Source of the DNA: Bryobacterales bacterium
GTDB lineage: Bacteria > Acidobacteriota > Terriglobia > Bryobacterales > Bryobacteraceae
Assembly: GCA_003142185.1 (NCBI GenBank)
Contig: PLOR01000029.1
Span: forward strand, 32,813-96,812
Reading direction: 5' to 3'
DNA: 64,000 nucleotides
Under the pieces are notes generated by a model. It was not told the DNA's origin and did not search any database. It saw only the letters and a list, made by a program, of their open reading frames with translations. Numbering within the stretch: position 1 is the first letter of the stretch; each line of letters starts with the position of its first letter. A program made the translations under genes and the position numbers. Positions 21,344-32,067 of this stretch are shown here, one piece after another.

Positions 21344-23878
21344 ATGTCCACCACGCGCGATGACATACGGTATGCGCTGCGCTCCATGCGCAGAAATCCC
21401 GGATTCACTGCCGTCGCCGTCGCTTCGCTGGCGCTCGGTATCGGCGTGAATACCGCCATCTTCAGCCTGGTGGATCAACTGCTCCTGTGGTCCGTTCCGG
21501 CGCGCGACCCCGGCCAGCTCGTGAATATCGAAGGAGGCCGCAGCGACACGTACCCCTTCTATCGCGAGTATCGCGACCGCAACCAGGTCTTCTCCGGAAT
21601 GCTCGGCACTGGCCATCCGTTGCCTGCCGGCGTCCGGCCGGAGGGAGCGCCGGCGGTGGAAGTCGGGCATGTCTCCTACGTGAGCGGCAACTACTTCCAG
21701 ACTCTCGGGGTTGGTGCCGCTGCGGGCCGGGTGCTGATGGACTCGGACGACGTGAAGCCTGGCGGATCGCCGGTCGTCATCCTTTCCTACGATTATTGGC
21801 AACGCCGTTTCGCGGGCAGCCGCAGCGTCATCGGGCGTAAGTTTGCGGTGAACGGATTCCCTCTCGACGTTGCCGGTATCGCCGAAAAGGGTTTCGGCGG
21901 GCTCTTCAACGGTTATCGAACGGACGCTTACATTCCGTTGACCATGTTTCCGCTGACCACGCCTGCGGCCGCGTCCATCTGGAACACGGCGGGCGTGCGA
22001 TTGCTCAGCTCCGTGGCACGCCTGAAGCCGGGAGTCTCGATGGAGAAGGCGCAGGCCAACCTGCGGGTGATTTGGCCGCAGGCCGCCGACGCGGTCAACG
22101 ACGCGGCAGTGAAGGCTGGCCGGGGCGCCAGGAAATTCGCCGGAGAAGATAAGCCGACTGTCACACCCGGCGCGCGCGGCGTGTTTTCCGACCGAATCCA
22201 GGCGACGGATCCGCTGGTAGTGTTGATGGCAGCCGCCGGCCTGGTCTTGCTGATTGCGTGCGCCAACATCGCTAATCTGCTGCTGGCGCGCGCCGCCGGA
22301 CGCCGCAAGGAGATCGCGGTCCGCCTGGCGATGGGGGCCCGGCGAGCGCGGCTGGTCCGCCAACTGCTCACCGAGAGCCTGGTTCTGGCCGCCATGGGCG
22401 GAGCCGCCGGATTCGCGCTGGCGCGCTGGAGCGTCGCGGCCATCGCGGCGGCGCATCTCGTCAATTCCGACCTGCGCCTGCAGCCCAGCCTCACGCTGGC
22501 GGCGTTCTCCGCCGGGCTGACGCTGCTGACGAGTGTTCTTTTCGGCCTGGCGCCCGCTCTGCGCATCACTCGCGTGGATCTGGCGCAAACCACCAGGGAG
22601 AGCGGCTCTTCGTCTACGGGATCTCGCGTTCGGCTCGGCAAGTTCCTGATCGCGGGGCAGGCCGCTTTGTCGCTGGCGCTGCTGGTGGGCGCGGGGCTCT
22701 TTATCCGGACGTTGCGCAATCTGGAGAACGTCGATCTGGGTTTCGATCGCGATCACGTTGTGCTGATTGACGCCGATGCCGCCCACGCCGGATACAGAGG
22801 CCACCGGCTGCGCACCTTCTACGATGAACTGCTGGAGCGCACGCGTCATCTTGCAGGTGTTCGATCCGCCGGCCTGGCCGGGATGACGCCGATGGGTGGG
22901 CTCTCGATGTCGCGTTCCTTCTCGGCCGAGGGGTACCAACCTCATCCGGGCGAACGCATGGTTGCAATGTCTAATCCGGTCACCCAGGGATACTTCGCGG
23001 CGTTAGGAATCCCACTGCTGCTCGGCCGCGATTTCCTGCCGGAGGACGAACCATCACTTACCCCGAGGGACAATATCTTTGCGGCCCTTGGCGGGATGGG
23101 CGGAGGCGGCAATGACACTTCGGTTAACGCATCTCCCATCTGTATCATCAACGAATCGCTGGCCCGCCATCTCTTTGGCGGCGCCAACCCGGTGCGGCGT
23201 CATCTCAGCTTTGACGACGTTTACTCCGCCGAAGCGGCGGTCGAGATCGTCGGCGTAGTGAAGGACGTCCGGTATTTCGATGTTAGGAACGCCGATGACG
23301 AGGGCGCCATTTATATACCAAGCTGGAGTCACGGCGCGGAAGCGCGCTATCTCGCCGTGCGGGTTGCCGGAAGCCCGGCTCCCGTGATTGCGGCGATCGG
23401 GCGGCAACTGCGCCAGATGGATCCGAACGTGCCATTGCTCGCGAGCGACAGCATGGCAGACAGCGTGAATGCGAATCTCAAACACGAGCGCATGATCGCG
23501 TACCTGTGCGGCTGCTTTGGCGCGCTCGCGCTGACGCTGGCCGCGGTGGGTTTGTACGGGGTGATGGCCTATGCGGTGGCGCAGCGCACCAGGGAGGTCG
23601 GGATACGCATGGCGCTCGGCGCGCGGCGTCTCGACGTCATCGGGATGATCGTGCGCGAAGCGCTGGTTCCGGTTCTCTTTGGTGTTGCGATCGGCATCGC
23701 CGGCGCGCTGGCGGCGACTCGCGTGATATCGAGCCTGCTATTCGGCGTCGCGCCGCGCGATCCGCTCTCGTTTATTGTCGCCGTGTGCGGGATGCTCGCC
23801 GTGGCACTGCTGGCAGCGGCAATTCCCGCGCGCAGAGCCAGCCGGGTCGATCCCGCGCTCGCCCTCAGGTATGAATGA
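21344..23878 (+). CDS. Orphan MacB/FtsX-type ABC permease (acidobacterial ADOP class)
   Basis: 844 residues. N-terminal MacB periplasmic-core half: first membrane helix in NPGFTAVAVASLALGIGVNT, large extracytoplasmic region, then three helices (~290-400, PLVVLMAAAGLVLLIACANI with FtsX motif RRKEIAVRLAMGARR). A second such unit follows (GKFLIAGQAALSLALLVGAG to the C-terminal FtsX domain with TREVGIRMALGARRLDV). This duplicated layout without a neighbouring ATPase gene is typical of the ADOP family, which is greatly expanded in acidobacteria; substrate unknown. No Shine-Dalgarno is visible; TATAAA at 21336-21341 is just ahead of the ATG. Confidence 0.9.
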   Translation: MSTTRDDIRYALRSMRRNPGFTAVAVASLALGIGVNTAIFSLVDQLLLWSVPARDPGQLVNIEGGRSDTYPFYREYRDRNQVFSGMLGTGHPLPAGVRPEGAPAVEVGHVSYVSGNYFQTLGVGAAAGRVLMDSDDVKPGGSPVVILSYDYWQRRFAGSRSVIGRKFAVNGFPLDVAGIAEKGFGGLFNGYRTDAYIPLTMFPLTTPAAASIWNTAGVRLLSSVARLKPGVSMEKAQANLRVIWPQAADAVNDAAVKAGRGARKFAGEDKPTVTPGARGVFSDRIQATDPLVVLMAAAGLVLLIACANIANLLLARAAGRRKEIAVRLAMGARRARLVRQLLTESLVLAAMGGAAGFALARWSVAAIAAAHLVNSDLRLQPSLTLAAFSAGLTLLTSVLFGLAPALRITRVDLAQTTRESGSSSTGSRVRLGKFLIAGQAALSLALLVGAGLFIRTLRNLENVDLGFDRDHVVLIDADAAHAGYRGHRLRTFYDELLERTRHLAGVRSAGLAGMTPMGGLSMSRSFSAEGYQPHPGERMVAMSNPVTQGYFAALGIPLLLGRDFLPEDEPSLTPRDNIFAALGGMGGGGNDTSVNASPICIINESLARHLFGGANPVRRHLSFDDVYSAEAAVEIVGVVKDVRYFDVRNADDEGAIYIPSWSHGAEARYLAVRVAGSPAPVIAAIGRQLRQMDPNVPLLASDSMADSVNANLKHERMIAYLCGCFGALALTLAAVGLYGVMAYAVAQRTREVGIRMALGARRLDVIGMIVREALVPVLFGVAIGIAGALAATRVISSLLFGVAPRDPLSFIVAVCGMLAVALLAAAIPARRASRVDPALALRYE

Positions 23879-23891
23879 GTCGTTTAGACGC

Positions 23892-23919
23892 GGCGCACGC
23901 ACGCACTACTGCGTGCGCC
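23892..23919. terminator. Hairpin between the convergent permease and enolase genes
   Basis: GGCGCACGCA (23892-23901) pairs perfectly with TGCGTGCGCC (23910-23919) across an 8-base loop. It lies between two convergent stop codons (23878 and 23936), the place for a shared terminator, but neither side has a U-tract. It may instead be another dispersed palindrome; the hairpin cluster after 9423 starts with similar sequence. Confidence 0.45.
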
Positions 23920-23935
23920 ACAGGTACAATGGCGC

Positions 23936-25216
<1,281 letters not shown>

Positions 25217-25386
25217 CTATGACTCCTTGTGACTTGCGAATGAAGAAACTCCCACCAGACGGCAGGAGCTATCGGAACCGGTTGCCCGGAACGGCGAAAA
25301 GGTGACGCTCCATCACCCGGCGCTCTCGAAGCTCGACTATAACTCATGGCGCCGGCGCGGGCAACACGGCCTGTAGGAAGAAAAAC

Positions 25387-25409
25387 CGGCAAGCTAAAGC
25401 GTGCCCTAC
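25387..25409 (+). repeat. 23-bp dispersed repeat R5, copy 2
   Basis: GGCAAGCTAAAGCGTG followed by CCCTACC, within 7 bp of the 3' end of the xylanase gene. Differs from copy 1 at two positions. No long-range inverted partner is seen here. Confidence 0.8.
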
Positions 25410-25415
25410 CAACGC

Positions 25416-26534
25416 TCAGCGGGACGCGCGTGCTGCGGCCACAACCGCGTCAAACGCCGGTTTGGGCTTTCCCTCGCGGTCGAACAGCAGTGGATAGTTG
25501 GTCCTGCCTCTCGCCGGAAAGTCGTTCAACCAGGAAGTGCGGTCGGTAACGCCCCAGAAAGTCACTCGTGTGATGGCGTCGCGGTGCTTCAAAAAGACGC
25601 CAAACAAGGCCGCATAGCGATCCGCCAACGCTTGTTGCTGCGGGGCGGGCAACCCGGCTGTGTATGGGTTGGAATTGGCGCCGCCTTCGGCTCTGGCGGA
25701 AACATCGGCGCTCTGGTCGCGCCGCACGCGAGGCAGCACATCTACGTCGAGTTCGGTGATATTCACCTTGACGCCCAGCGCCTGAAACGCGGCGATGCTC
25801 GCATCGACGTCTTCGACGCCCGGCCAGTCCATGCGGTAGTGCCCTTGCAGGCCGACGGCCGTGACCGGTATGCCCTGGGCCAGCAGCTTGCGGATCAGCT
25901 CCACGCCGCCTTTCCGCTTGGCCTCGTTTTCGAGCGAATACTCGTTATAGTACAACTCAGCCTTGGGATCGGCTTCGTGGGCGTATTCGAATGCCTTGGC
26001 GATGTAGTCGTCGCCGATGATGCGCTGCCACTCGGACCGCCGCAGCGTGCCGTCCTCATTCAGCGCTTCGTTGACCACGTCCCAGCCTCGGATGCGCCCT
26101 CGATAGCGGCCCACAACCGCGGCGATATGGTCGTGCATTCGGCGCAGCAACTCCTCGCGAGTGACGGGCTGGCCCTTGTCGTCCTCAAATACCCAGCGCG
26201 GCACCTGGTTGTGCCAGACCAGACAGTGGCCGACGATGAACATGTGGTTCTTCTCGCCAAATTCAACGTAGCGGTCGGCCGGATCGAAGTTGAAACCTTG
26301 CGGCGTGGGATGGACCCGCTCCCATTTGAGATCGTTTTCAGGGGAGATGGTATCGAACTGGGCCTGGACCAGCGTCGCTCCGCCGGCATCGCCACCGGTG
26401 AAGACCGCCTGATGAATCGCCGCGCCAATCCGGAAAGAGTCGTGAAACGCTTCCTTGAGCGTGGTCTGCGCGCAGAGCGGCAAACACACACTGCCTGCCA
26501 CCAGGGCCGCGAGGACAATCGACTTGTAAGACAT
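25416..26534 (-). CDS. Secreted endo-1,4-beta-xylanase, glycoside hydrolase family 10
   Basis: 372 residues from ATG 26532-26534 (a TTG three codons earlier is also open). Signal peptide YKSIVLAALVAGSVCLPLCA. A single GH10 (beta/alpha)8 barrel: HCLVWHNQVPRWVF, acid/base E156 in WDVVNEAL, nucleophile E261 in VNITELDVDV, and FWGVTDRTSWLND near the end. No carbohydrate-binding module. It cuts xylan backbone outside the cytoplasm; the products would enter through the symporter encoded upstream and be finished by the GH3 enzyme. A 210-bp palindromic element separates it from that symporter gene, so it may be transcribed apart. Confidence 0.95.
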   Translation of the reverse strand: MSYKSIVLAALVAGSVCLPLCAQTTLKEAFHDSFRIGAAIHQAVFTGGDAGGATLVQAQFDTISPENDLKWERVHPTPQGFNFDPADRYVEFGEKNHMFIVGHCLVWHNQVPRWVFEDDKGQPVTREELLRRMHDHIAAVVGRYRGRIRGWDVVNEALNEDGTLRRSEWQRIIGDDYIAKAFEYAHEADPKAELYYNEYSLENEAKRKGGVELIRKLLAQGIPVTAVGLQGHYRMDWPGVEDVDASIAAFQALGVKVNITELDVDVLPRVRRDQSADVSARAEGGANSNPYTAGLPAPQQQALADRYAALFGVFLKHRDAITRVTFWGVTDRTSWLNDFPARGRTNYPLLFDREGKPKPAFDAVVAAARASR

Positions 26535-26640
26535 GATTTTCAATTTCGCCTCTATTGCGGGAGCAGTTACGCTCCTGTCTGGAGTTTCTACATTTGAGCG
26601 TTAGGCGGCACCTGGCCGCGCAAACCCAAAGCTCGTGTCT

Positions 26641-26850
26641 TGTATCAGGGCACGGCTTCAGCCGTGCCTCAAAATGCAGCCATCATGGGGCTTTAGCCCC
26701 TGGCTGGTCTTCGTAATAGCGAAGAACGTATGCTCCGAACTCACGATCCTGTCCGGGCGGGCATAGCACGCAGGTTTGGCCATTACCAGGGGCTAAAGCC
26801 CGATTCCTTACTGTGACTCAGCGGCACGGCTAAAGCCGTGCCCTGATACA
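26641..26850. repeat. 210-bp composite palindrome (repeat family R1)
   Basis: The stretch 26535-26903 has no gene and is mostly this element. Its ends are 28-bp inverted repeats with one mismatch (26641-26668 and 26823-26850), starting TGTATCAGGGCACGGC. Each end is itself a hairpin (GGCACGGC-TTCA-GCCGTGCC on the left). An inner inverted pair is GGGGCTTTAGCCCC (26687-26700) and GGGGCTAAAGCCC (26789-26801). There is no reading frame and no clear target duplication. A partial copy is at 56984-57078. MITE- or REP-like; mobility is not shown. Confidence 0.85.
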
Positions 26851-26903
26851 CAGCTAATCATATCCCCAAGCGCTCGGAAATGCAGAAACTCGAGCCGGGC
26901 GGG

Positions 26904-28271
26904 TTACGCCCCCGGCGTTTCCTGCGGCGCGAACTTCAGCCGCCGCTCGGCCAGCTCGTCGGCAATCTCCTGGTTCTTCGCTCGCGTGATCGGATAGAAG
27001 ATCAGGCAGACGGCCGTGGCAAAAAAGGCTAGCCCCGAGTAGATGCTCGCCACCAAAAGGATGCCTGCCAGCGAGTGGGCCGTCTGCGTGGCGTTGGGCA
27101 CATAGCCGTACGCCTGGAAGAGCCAGCCGGCGATGGCGCCGCCCAGCGCGAGCCCGAGCCACAGCGCGAAAACCACCGCCGAGGTCACGGTGCCCGTCGC
27201 GCGGCGGCCCGTTTTCCATTCGCCGTAGTCGGCAACATCGCCCATCATGGCCCACAGCACCGGGCAGGAGCAGCCGAACGCAAACTGGCGCAGAATCTCC
27301 GAAGCGAAGATGAGGGTTGTTCCCTGGGTTGGCAGAACGAAGAGGACGGCGGCGAGAATGCCCGTCAGCACCATGCTCGTAATGAACAGACTCCGCTTGC
27401 CGAATCGCGCCGACAGTTTGGACGAAACCGCGACGCCGACCAGCAGCGAGGCCAAGCCGAAGCCATTGAACCAGCTAAAGAGGTTCTGGTCGTGGGCGGC
27501 GTACTTGAAGAATGGAAGCATGACGCTCGACCGCATCACGATCGCGATGAAGTAGAACATGGTCGCCAGGAACAGCGCGATCCAAGGCCCGTTCTTGACC
27601 AGGTCGGCGAGGTCCTGCCCCAGCGAGCTCTTTTGCTTCGGGTCCGGCTGAATCCGCTCCTTGGTAGATGCGAAGGCGACGATGAACAACACCCCACCAA
27701 TCACCGAGAAGAGCCCCATCGTCAACTGATAGCCCTTCGCACTGTTGCCATGGCCGGACCAGGCGATCATCGGCACCGCCAGGCTCTGCACGATGAACCC
27801 CGCGGAGTTGGCGAAGATCTGCCGCCAGGAGGCGATGCTGGTGCGTTCGTCCGGGTCGCCCGTGATCACGCCGGTCAGCGAGGCGTAGGGCACGTTGTTC
27901 ACCGTGTATACGATGCGCAACAGAGCGTACGTTACGTACGCGTAGATAATCTTGCTGCCCGCGCTCAGGTTCGGCGTGGTGAACGTGAGCACGCCCATGA
28001 TGCCGAACGGAACCGCCGTCCACAACAGGTACGGGCGGAACTTGCCCCACCGCGTGTTGGTGCGGTCCGCGATGGCGCCCATCACCGGATTCAAAACCGC
28101 CGCACAGAGGCCAACCACCAGGAACAGCGTCCCGGCTTGAGCCGGCGTCAGCCCGAAGGTGTCGGTGTAGAAGCTGAGCTGCAACGCCAGCATCGCCTGG
28201 AAGACGAAGTTAGCAGCCATGTCGCCGAGGCCGTAACCGATCTTTTCGGAAAGCGAAAGTTTCTGAATCAT
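26904..28271 (-). CDS. GPH-family (glycoside-pentoside-hexuronide) sugar:cation symporter
   Basis: 455 residues from ATG 28269-28271 (MIQKLSLSEKIGYGLGDMA, the family start). About 12 membrane helices. Typical GPH motifs: NPVMGAIADRTNTRWGKFRP after helix 2 and NNVPYASLTGVIT. Predicted to take up xylo-oligosaccharides or related glycosides with Na+ or H+. Follows the GH3 gene by 41 bp in the same direction, so the two very likely form an operon under the ROK regulator upstream. Confidence 0.9.
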   Translation of the reverse strand: MIQKLSLSEKIGYGLGDMAANFVFQAMLALQLSFYTDTFGLTPAQAGTLFLVVGLCAAVLNPVMGAIADRTNTRWGKFRPYLLWTAVPFGIMGVLTFTTPNLSAGSKIIYAYVTYALLRIVYTVNNVPYASLTGVITGDPDERTSIASWRQIFANSAGFIVQSLAVPMIAWSGHGNSAKGYQLTMGLFSVIGGVLFIVAFASTKERIQPDPKQKSSLGQDLADLVKNGPWIALFLATMFYFIAIVMRSSVMLPFFKYAAHDQNLFSWFNGFGLASLLVGVAVSSKLSARFGKRSLFITSMVLTGILAAVLFVLPTQGTTLIFASEILRQFAFGCSCPVLWAMMGDVADYGEWKTGRRATGTVTSAVVFALWLGLALGGAIAGWLFQAYGYVPNATQTAHSLAGILLVASIYSGLAFFATAVCLIFYPITRAKNQEIADELAERRLKFAPQETPGA

Positions 28272-28312
28272 ATGTGCCCCGTTTCTTGACGCCGCCACTC
28301 GCGGTTGCGGGC

Positions 28313-30628
28313 CTACTTCGTCACCGTCAGCGTCACCTTCTGAAGATCGGCATCGCGCGAAGAATTGCCGACCATGATTTCGAAATCTCCGGGTTCCACC
28401 CGGTATTTCATATTCACGTCCCAGAATGCCAGCGACTCGGGCGTGATCTCGAACCGTACGGCCGCGGTCTGCCCCGGCTCCAGGTCGACCCTGCGGAACC
28501 CTTTCAACTCTTTCACCGGCCGCGTTACCGAGCTGACCAGGTCGCGGATGTACATCTGCACCACTTCGCTTCCCGCCCGCGCGCCGGTGTTGGTAACATC
28601 AGCCAGAACTTCCGCCGATCCGGTGGACGCGATCCGCCGCTTCGACAGCCGAACGTTGCTGATGCTGAAGGTCGTATAACTCAAGCCAAAGCCGAATGGG
28701 TAAAGCGGGGTAACATCGTCGAACAGATAGCCGCGGCGGGCGGACGGTTTGTAGTTATAGAAAGCCGGCAGGTGGCCCGCCGAACGAGGCACCGAGATGG
28801 GCAGTTTCCCGCCGGGGTTGTAACTCCCAAATAGCACGTCCGCCACGGCAGTGCCGGTTTCCTGGCCCAAATACCAGCACTCGAAAATGGCCGCCGCTTT
28901 TTCCGCCACGCGCTGGATCGAGTTGGGCCGGCCATGGAACAGGAACACAATCACCGGCTTGCCAGTTGCGGCGATAGCTTCCACCAGTTCCTCCTGCCTG
29001 CCGATGAGGTCGAGGTTGGGGCGGTCGCCCATATGGTTCAGATTCCAAGCCTCGCGCGAGGTCTGCTCATTGCCGCCGATCGCCAGCACCACGACGTCGG
29101 CCTTGCGCGCGACTTTGACAGCTTCCGCAATCAGCTTGCGGTCTTCCACCGGGTCGCTCGGAAGCACTTCGTCCTGATTCCACGAGCCAGGCTGCGTGAT
29201 CTTGCAGCCTTCGCTGTAGAGCACCTTCACGCGCCGGCCCGCTTTGGCCCGGATGCCTTCGAGCACGGTAACCTCGGTTTTGGGCTTGCCGCTGTAGCCG
29301 CCCAGCAGGCTGCGGTTGCCGTTGGGGCCGATCACCGCGATCGTCTTAATCGCGTTCAGATCGAGCGGCGCTATGCCGCCTTCGTTCTTGAGCAGCGTAA
29401 TCGAGCGGCGCGCCGCCTCGAGCGCCAGCGCGCGGTGCGCGTCGCAGCCCACGATGCGATCGGCTTCCGCCGGGTCCATGTACGGATCGTCGAACAGGCC
29501 GAGGAGAAACTTCCAGCGCAGCATGGGCTCGACCATTTCGTCGAGTTCCGTTTCCTTCAGCACGCCCTTGCGCACCAGCTCGGTCAGATGCAGGTAGCAA
29601 TCCGGCTCCGGCAGTTCGATGTTGATGCCGGCCCGCACCGCCAAGGCGCACGATTCCTTCTTATCCTTGGCGACGAAATGCCCATGCGTGTCGGGACGGT
29701 AGCCGAGCTCCCAGATCGCGTAGTAATCGGATACCACGAAGCCTTTGAAACCCCACTCCTTGCGCAGAATATCGCGCATCAGCCAGCGGTTGGCGTGTGA
29801 CGGCACGCCATCAACCTCGTTATAGGAGGCCATCACGCTGATGGCTCCGGCCTTGTGCAGCGCCTGCTCGAAGGGGAACAGGAAGGTCCCCCGGATGACG
29901 CGCTCGGAGATGTCGGCCGGAGCGCAGTTCATGCCGGATTCCGGCTGGCCGTGGCCGGTCATATGTTTGAGCGTGGCGATGACGCGCGTTTTGTCCCGGA
30001 AGGATGCGTCGCCCTGAAATCCACGCACGGCGGCAATGCCCATCCGCGAGGCGACGTACGGATCTTCGCCGTAGGTCTCTTCGACGCGGCCCCAGCGGGG
30101 GTCCCGCGCCACATCCACCACCGGCGTCAGCGCCTGGTGGGCTCCGCGCAGCCGCGCCTCGAGGGCGGTTATGGTGAACAGCGACTCGACCAGTTCCGGA
30201 TCGAAGCTGGCCCCCAGCGCAATCGGCTGCGGGAAGCTGGTGCCACCGATGGCCGCGTGGCCGTGGAGACACTCTTCGTGAAAGATCACCGGGATGCCCA
30301 GCCGGCTGTTCTCGACGAAAAACTTCTGGATGGCGTTGGTCAACTCCGCCATCCCGCGCGCGTCCTTGCCGCCGCCCGCGTCGCTGGGCCGGCCCACCTG
30401 GCCGATGCCGCGTCCGTGCCGGAAGGCCTTCCTGGCTTTGGCGAAATCGAAATTGCCATCGGCATCCACCAGCTTGGCGGCCTTCTCCTGCCATACGCAC
30501 ATCATCTGCGCGGCCTTCTCTTCCAACGTCATTCGCGACAACAGGTCGCGTACGCGCTTCGCCACCGGCAAATCGCGCTTGCGGTAAAGAGGCACACTCG
30601 GGCTCTTACTCTTAGTTGGTGTTTTCAT
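28313..30628 (-). CDS. Glycoside hydrolase family 3, probable cytoplasmic beta-xylosidase / beta-glucosidase
   Basis: 771 residues from ATG 30626-30628; upstream in-frame sequence is not GH3-like. No signal peptide, so intracellular. GH3 N-terminal barrel (TLEEKAAQMMCVW, VVDVARDPRWGRVEETYGED, KHMTGHG), nucleophile Asp in KGFVVSDYYA, GH3 C-terminal sandwich (AVIGPNGNRSLLGGYSG), and a C-terminal fibronectin-III-like domain (NTGARAGSEVVQMYI). Together with the GH10 enzyme and the symporter it points to hydrolysis of imported xylo-oligosaccharides. The exact sugar specificity cannot be read from sequence. Confidence 0.92.
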   Translation of the reverse strand: MKTPTKSKSPSVPLYRKRDLPVAKRVRDLLSRMTLEEKAAQMMCVWQEKAAKLVDADGNFDFAKARKAFRHGRGIGQVGRPSDAGGGKDARGMAELTNAIQKFFVENSRLGIPVIFHEECLHGHAAIGGTSFPQPIALGASFDPELVESLFTITALEARLRGAHQALTPVVDVARDPRWGRVEETYGEDPYVASRMGIAAVRGFQGDASFRDKTRVIATLKHMTGHGQPESGMNCAPADISERVIRGTFLFPFEQALHKAGAISVMASYNEVDGVPSHANRWLMRDILRKEWGFKGFVVSDYYAIWELGYRPDTHGHFVAKDKKESCALAVRAGINIELPEPDCYLHLTELVRKGVLKETELDEMVEPMLRWKFLLGLFDDPYMDPAEADRIVGCDAHRALALEAARRSITLLKNEGGIAPLDLNAIKTIAVIGPNGNRSLLGGYSGKPKTEVTVLEGIRAKAGRRVKVLYSEGCKITQPGSWNQDEVLPSDPVEDRKLIAEAVKVARKADVVVLAIGGNEQTSREAWNLNHMGDRPNLDLIGRQEELVEAIAATGKPVIVFLFHGRPNSIQRVAEKAAAIFECWYLGQETGTAVADVLFGSYNPGGKLPISVPRSAGHLPAFYNYKPSARRGYLFDDVTPLYPFGFGLSYTTFSISNVRLSKRRIASTGSAEVLADVTNTGARAGSEVVQMYIRDLVSSVTRPVKELKGFRRVDLEPGQTAAVRFEITPESLAFWDVNMKYRVEPGDFEIMVGNSSRDADLQKVTLTVTK

Positions 30629-30654
30629 ATATGCGGTCTCGTAATCATGCTGAT

Positions 30655-30715
30655 GGCAGTGCTCGTGGAAGCCGGGCCAAGGCATGCCTGGCCCCTGCGG
30701 CCGGGCCAAGGCCGG
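30655..30715. repeat. GC-rich palindromic cluster (related to 63809-63890)
   Basis: Contains GGGCCAAGGCATGCCTGGCCC-like symmetry (two segments around 30672-30692) followed by GCCGGGCCAAGGCCGG. Similar in form to GGGCCGGGCATGCCCGGCCC at 63871-63890, so probably the same dispersed palindrome family. No promoter or operator function can be assigned in the 220 bp between the GH3 gene and the ROK gene. Confidence 0.5.
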
Positions 30716-30848
30716 TTCGCGAGGGAGCGCCGTGGGCAGGCCGTTCCAACTCGAATTTGTTCTAACCTCAAACTATAATCAGATGGCAAATAAAAAATGC
30801 AAGTCGCGCTCGTACGCCTGGTTGCGCCTGGGCCGGCCTGACGCTGGC

Positions 30849-32021
30849 TCACGAGCACACACCGAAATCATTCTCCAACACCAGAGCCACCGTGCCGCGC
30901 AACCGCGCCACGCCGCCTTCGCGGGCGGGAATCAACTGCGGGGCCATGCCGCCAGGCAACACCTGCTCCAGGATCTCCGGCTCAATCACCGCTTCAAAGC
31001 GCTTCCAGGACCGCGTGAGGTCGCCGATCACCACGATTCGTTCGGGCGCAAAGCCGGCTACCAACATGCGCATGCCGCGGCCCAGGTGGTAGGCCATGGT
31101 CTTCAGAGCCTCCTCGGCCCGCCTGTCTCCCTGATCCGCAAGACTGAGCAGGTCGAGGAAGCTCAATCCGGCGGACTCCGAACCAGATTCCTGGTAGTAC
31201 CGCAGCGCCGCGCGATTGGAGGCAAACACTTCCCAGCAGCCGCGGCGGCCGCACCCGCAGAGCGGACCCTGCGGATCGAGCGGCACATGGCCAAACTCCC
31301 CAGCCATTCCATTCACACCTCGAACGATCTGGCCATTGAGCAGGATTCCCGTGCCGACGCCCTCGGAAACCGTGACCACCACCAGGTTGCGAACCTGTTC
31401 CATGTGGTCGAACCACACGGCCGCTAACGCGCAGGCCGTCGCGGCGTTTTCGATTTCCACTTCCAGGCCGGTCGCCTTCATCAGCGGCGTGCGAATATCC
31501 ACGTCGCGCCATCCGAGATTCGGCGCGAACACAAGCCGGTTCGACCCAGGGATGTAACGGCCCGGCACGCTGACCCCGATGCCTTCGATCTTCCTGCCCC
31601 GGCACGATGCGACGATGCGTTGGATGACTTCGACCAGACGGCCCAACGTGAACTCCGGGTCCGGGGTGGTGACGATCGCCTCCTGCGAGACGAACCTCCC
31701 GTTGGCGTCCGCCAACGCGACCGTGATCTGCGCCGGACGGATGTCCACACCGATCATCACCCGCTCGTCATTGAGGCGCAGGCGGGTGGGCCGCCGGCCC
31801 CTGGGCAAGCGGACGGTGGGCCCGGTCAGCACCCAATTCTCCTGGATCAACTGGTCGACGATCAGGGATATGGTGCTGCGTTGCATCCCGGAAACGCGCG
31901 CCAGGTCGGCGCGCGAAATGGGCTGGCGCTTGCGGATCAAGTTGAGGACGATGCGCCGGTTGATATCGCGGACCACCTCGCTCGAAGCGCCCTGGGACCG
32001 ACTTTTGTCAGTTACCGGCAT
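30849..32021 (-). CDS. ROK-family transcriptional repressor (XylR-like)
   Basis: 390 residues from ATG 32019-32021. N-terminal winged helix (NLIRKRQPISRADLARVSG, QRSTISLIVDQLIQENWV) followed by the ROK sugar-kinase fold: MIGVDIRPAQITVALAD, VTVSEGVGTGILLNGQI, GEFGHVPLDPQG and the zinc-binding CGCGRRGCWE. ROK proteins with an N-terminal HTH repress sugar genes until their sugar binds. It sits directly upstream of the GH3-symporter-xylanase set and reads in the same direction, so it is the likely local regulator; the effector may be xylose or a xylo-oligosaccharide. Confidence 0.9.
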   Translation of the reverse strand: MPVTDKSRSQGASSEVVRDINRRIVLNLIRKRQPISRADLARVSGMQRSTISLIVDQLIQENWVLTGPTVRLPRGRRPTRLRLNDERVMIGVDIRPAQITVALADANGRFVSQEAIVTTPDPEFTLGRLVEVIQRIVASCRGRKIEGIGVSVPGRYIPGSNRLVFAPNLGWRDVDIRTPLMKATGLEVEIENAATACALAAVWFDHMEQVRNLVVVTVSEGVGTGILLNGQIVRGVNGMAGEFGHVPLDPQGPLCGCGRRGCWEVFASNRAALRYYQESGSESAGLSFLDLLSLADQGDRRAEEALKTMAYHLGRGMRMLVAGFAPERIVVIGDLTRSWKRFEAVIEPEILEQVLPGGMAPQLIPAREGGVARLRGTVALVLENDFGVCS

Positions 32022-32067
32022 TCCGTTTCGGTCGCGACTTGGAATCCGCCTGTTCCCGCCTGGAACT

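Noticed and set aside
26641..26850. Insertion sequence
   Set aside because: Terminal inverted repeats are present but there is no transposase frame and no flanking duplication. It is called a palindromic repeat only.
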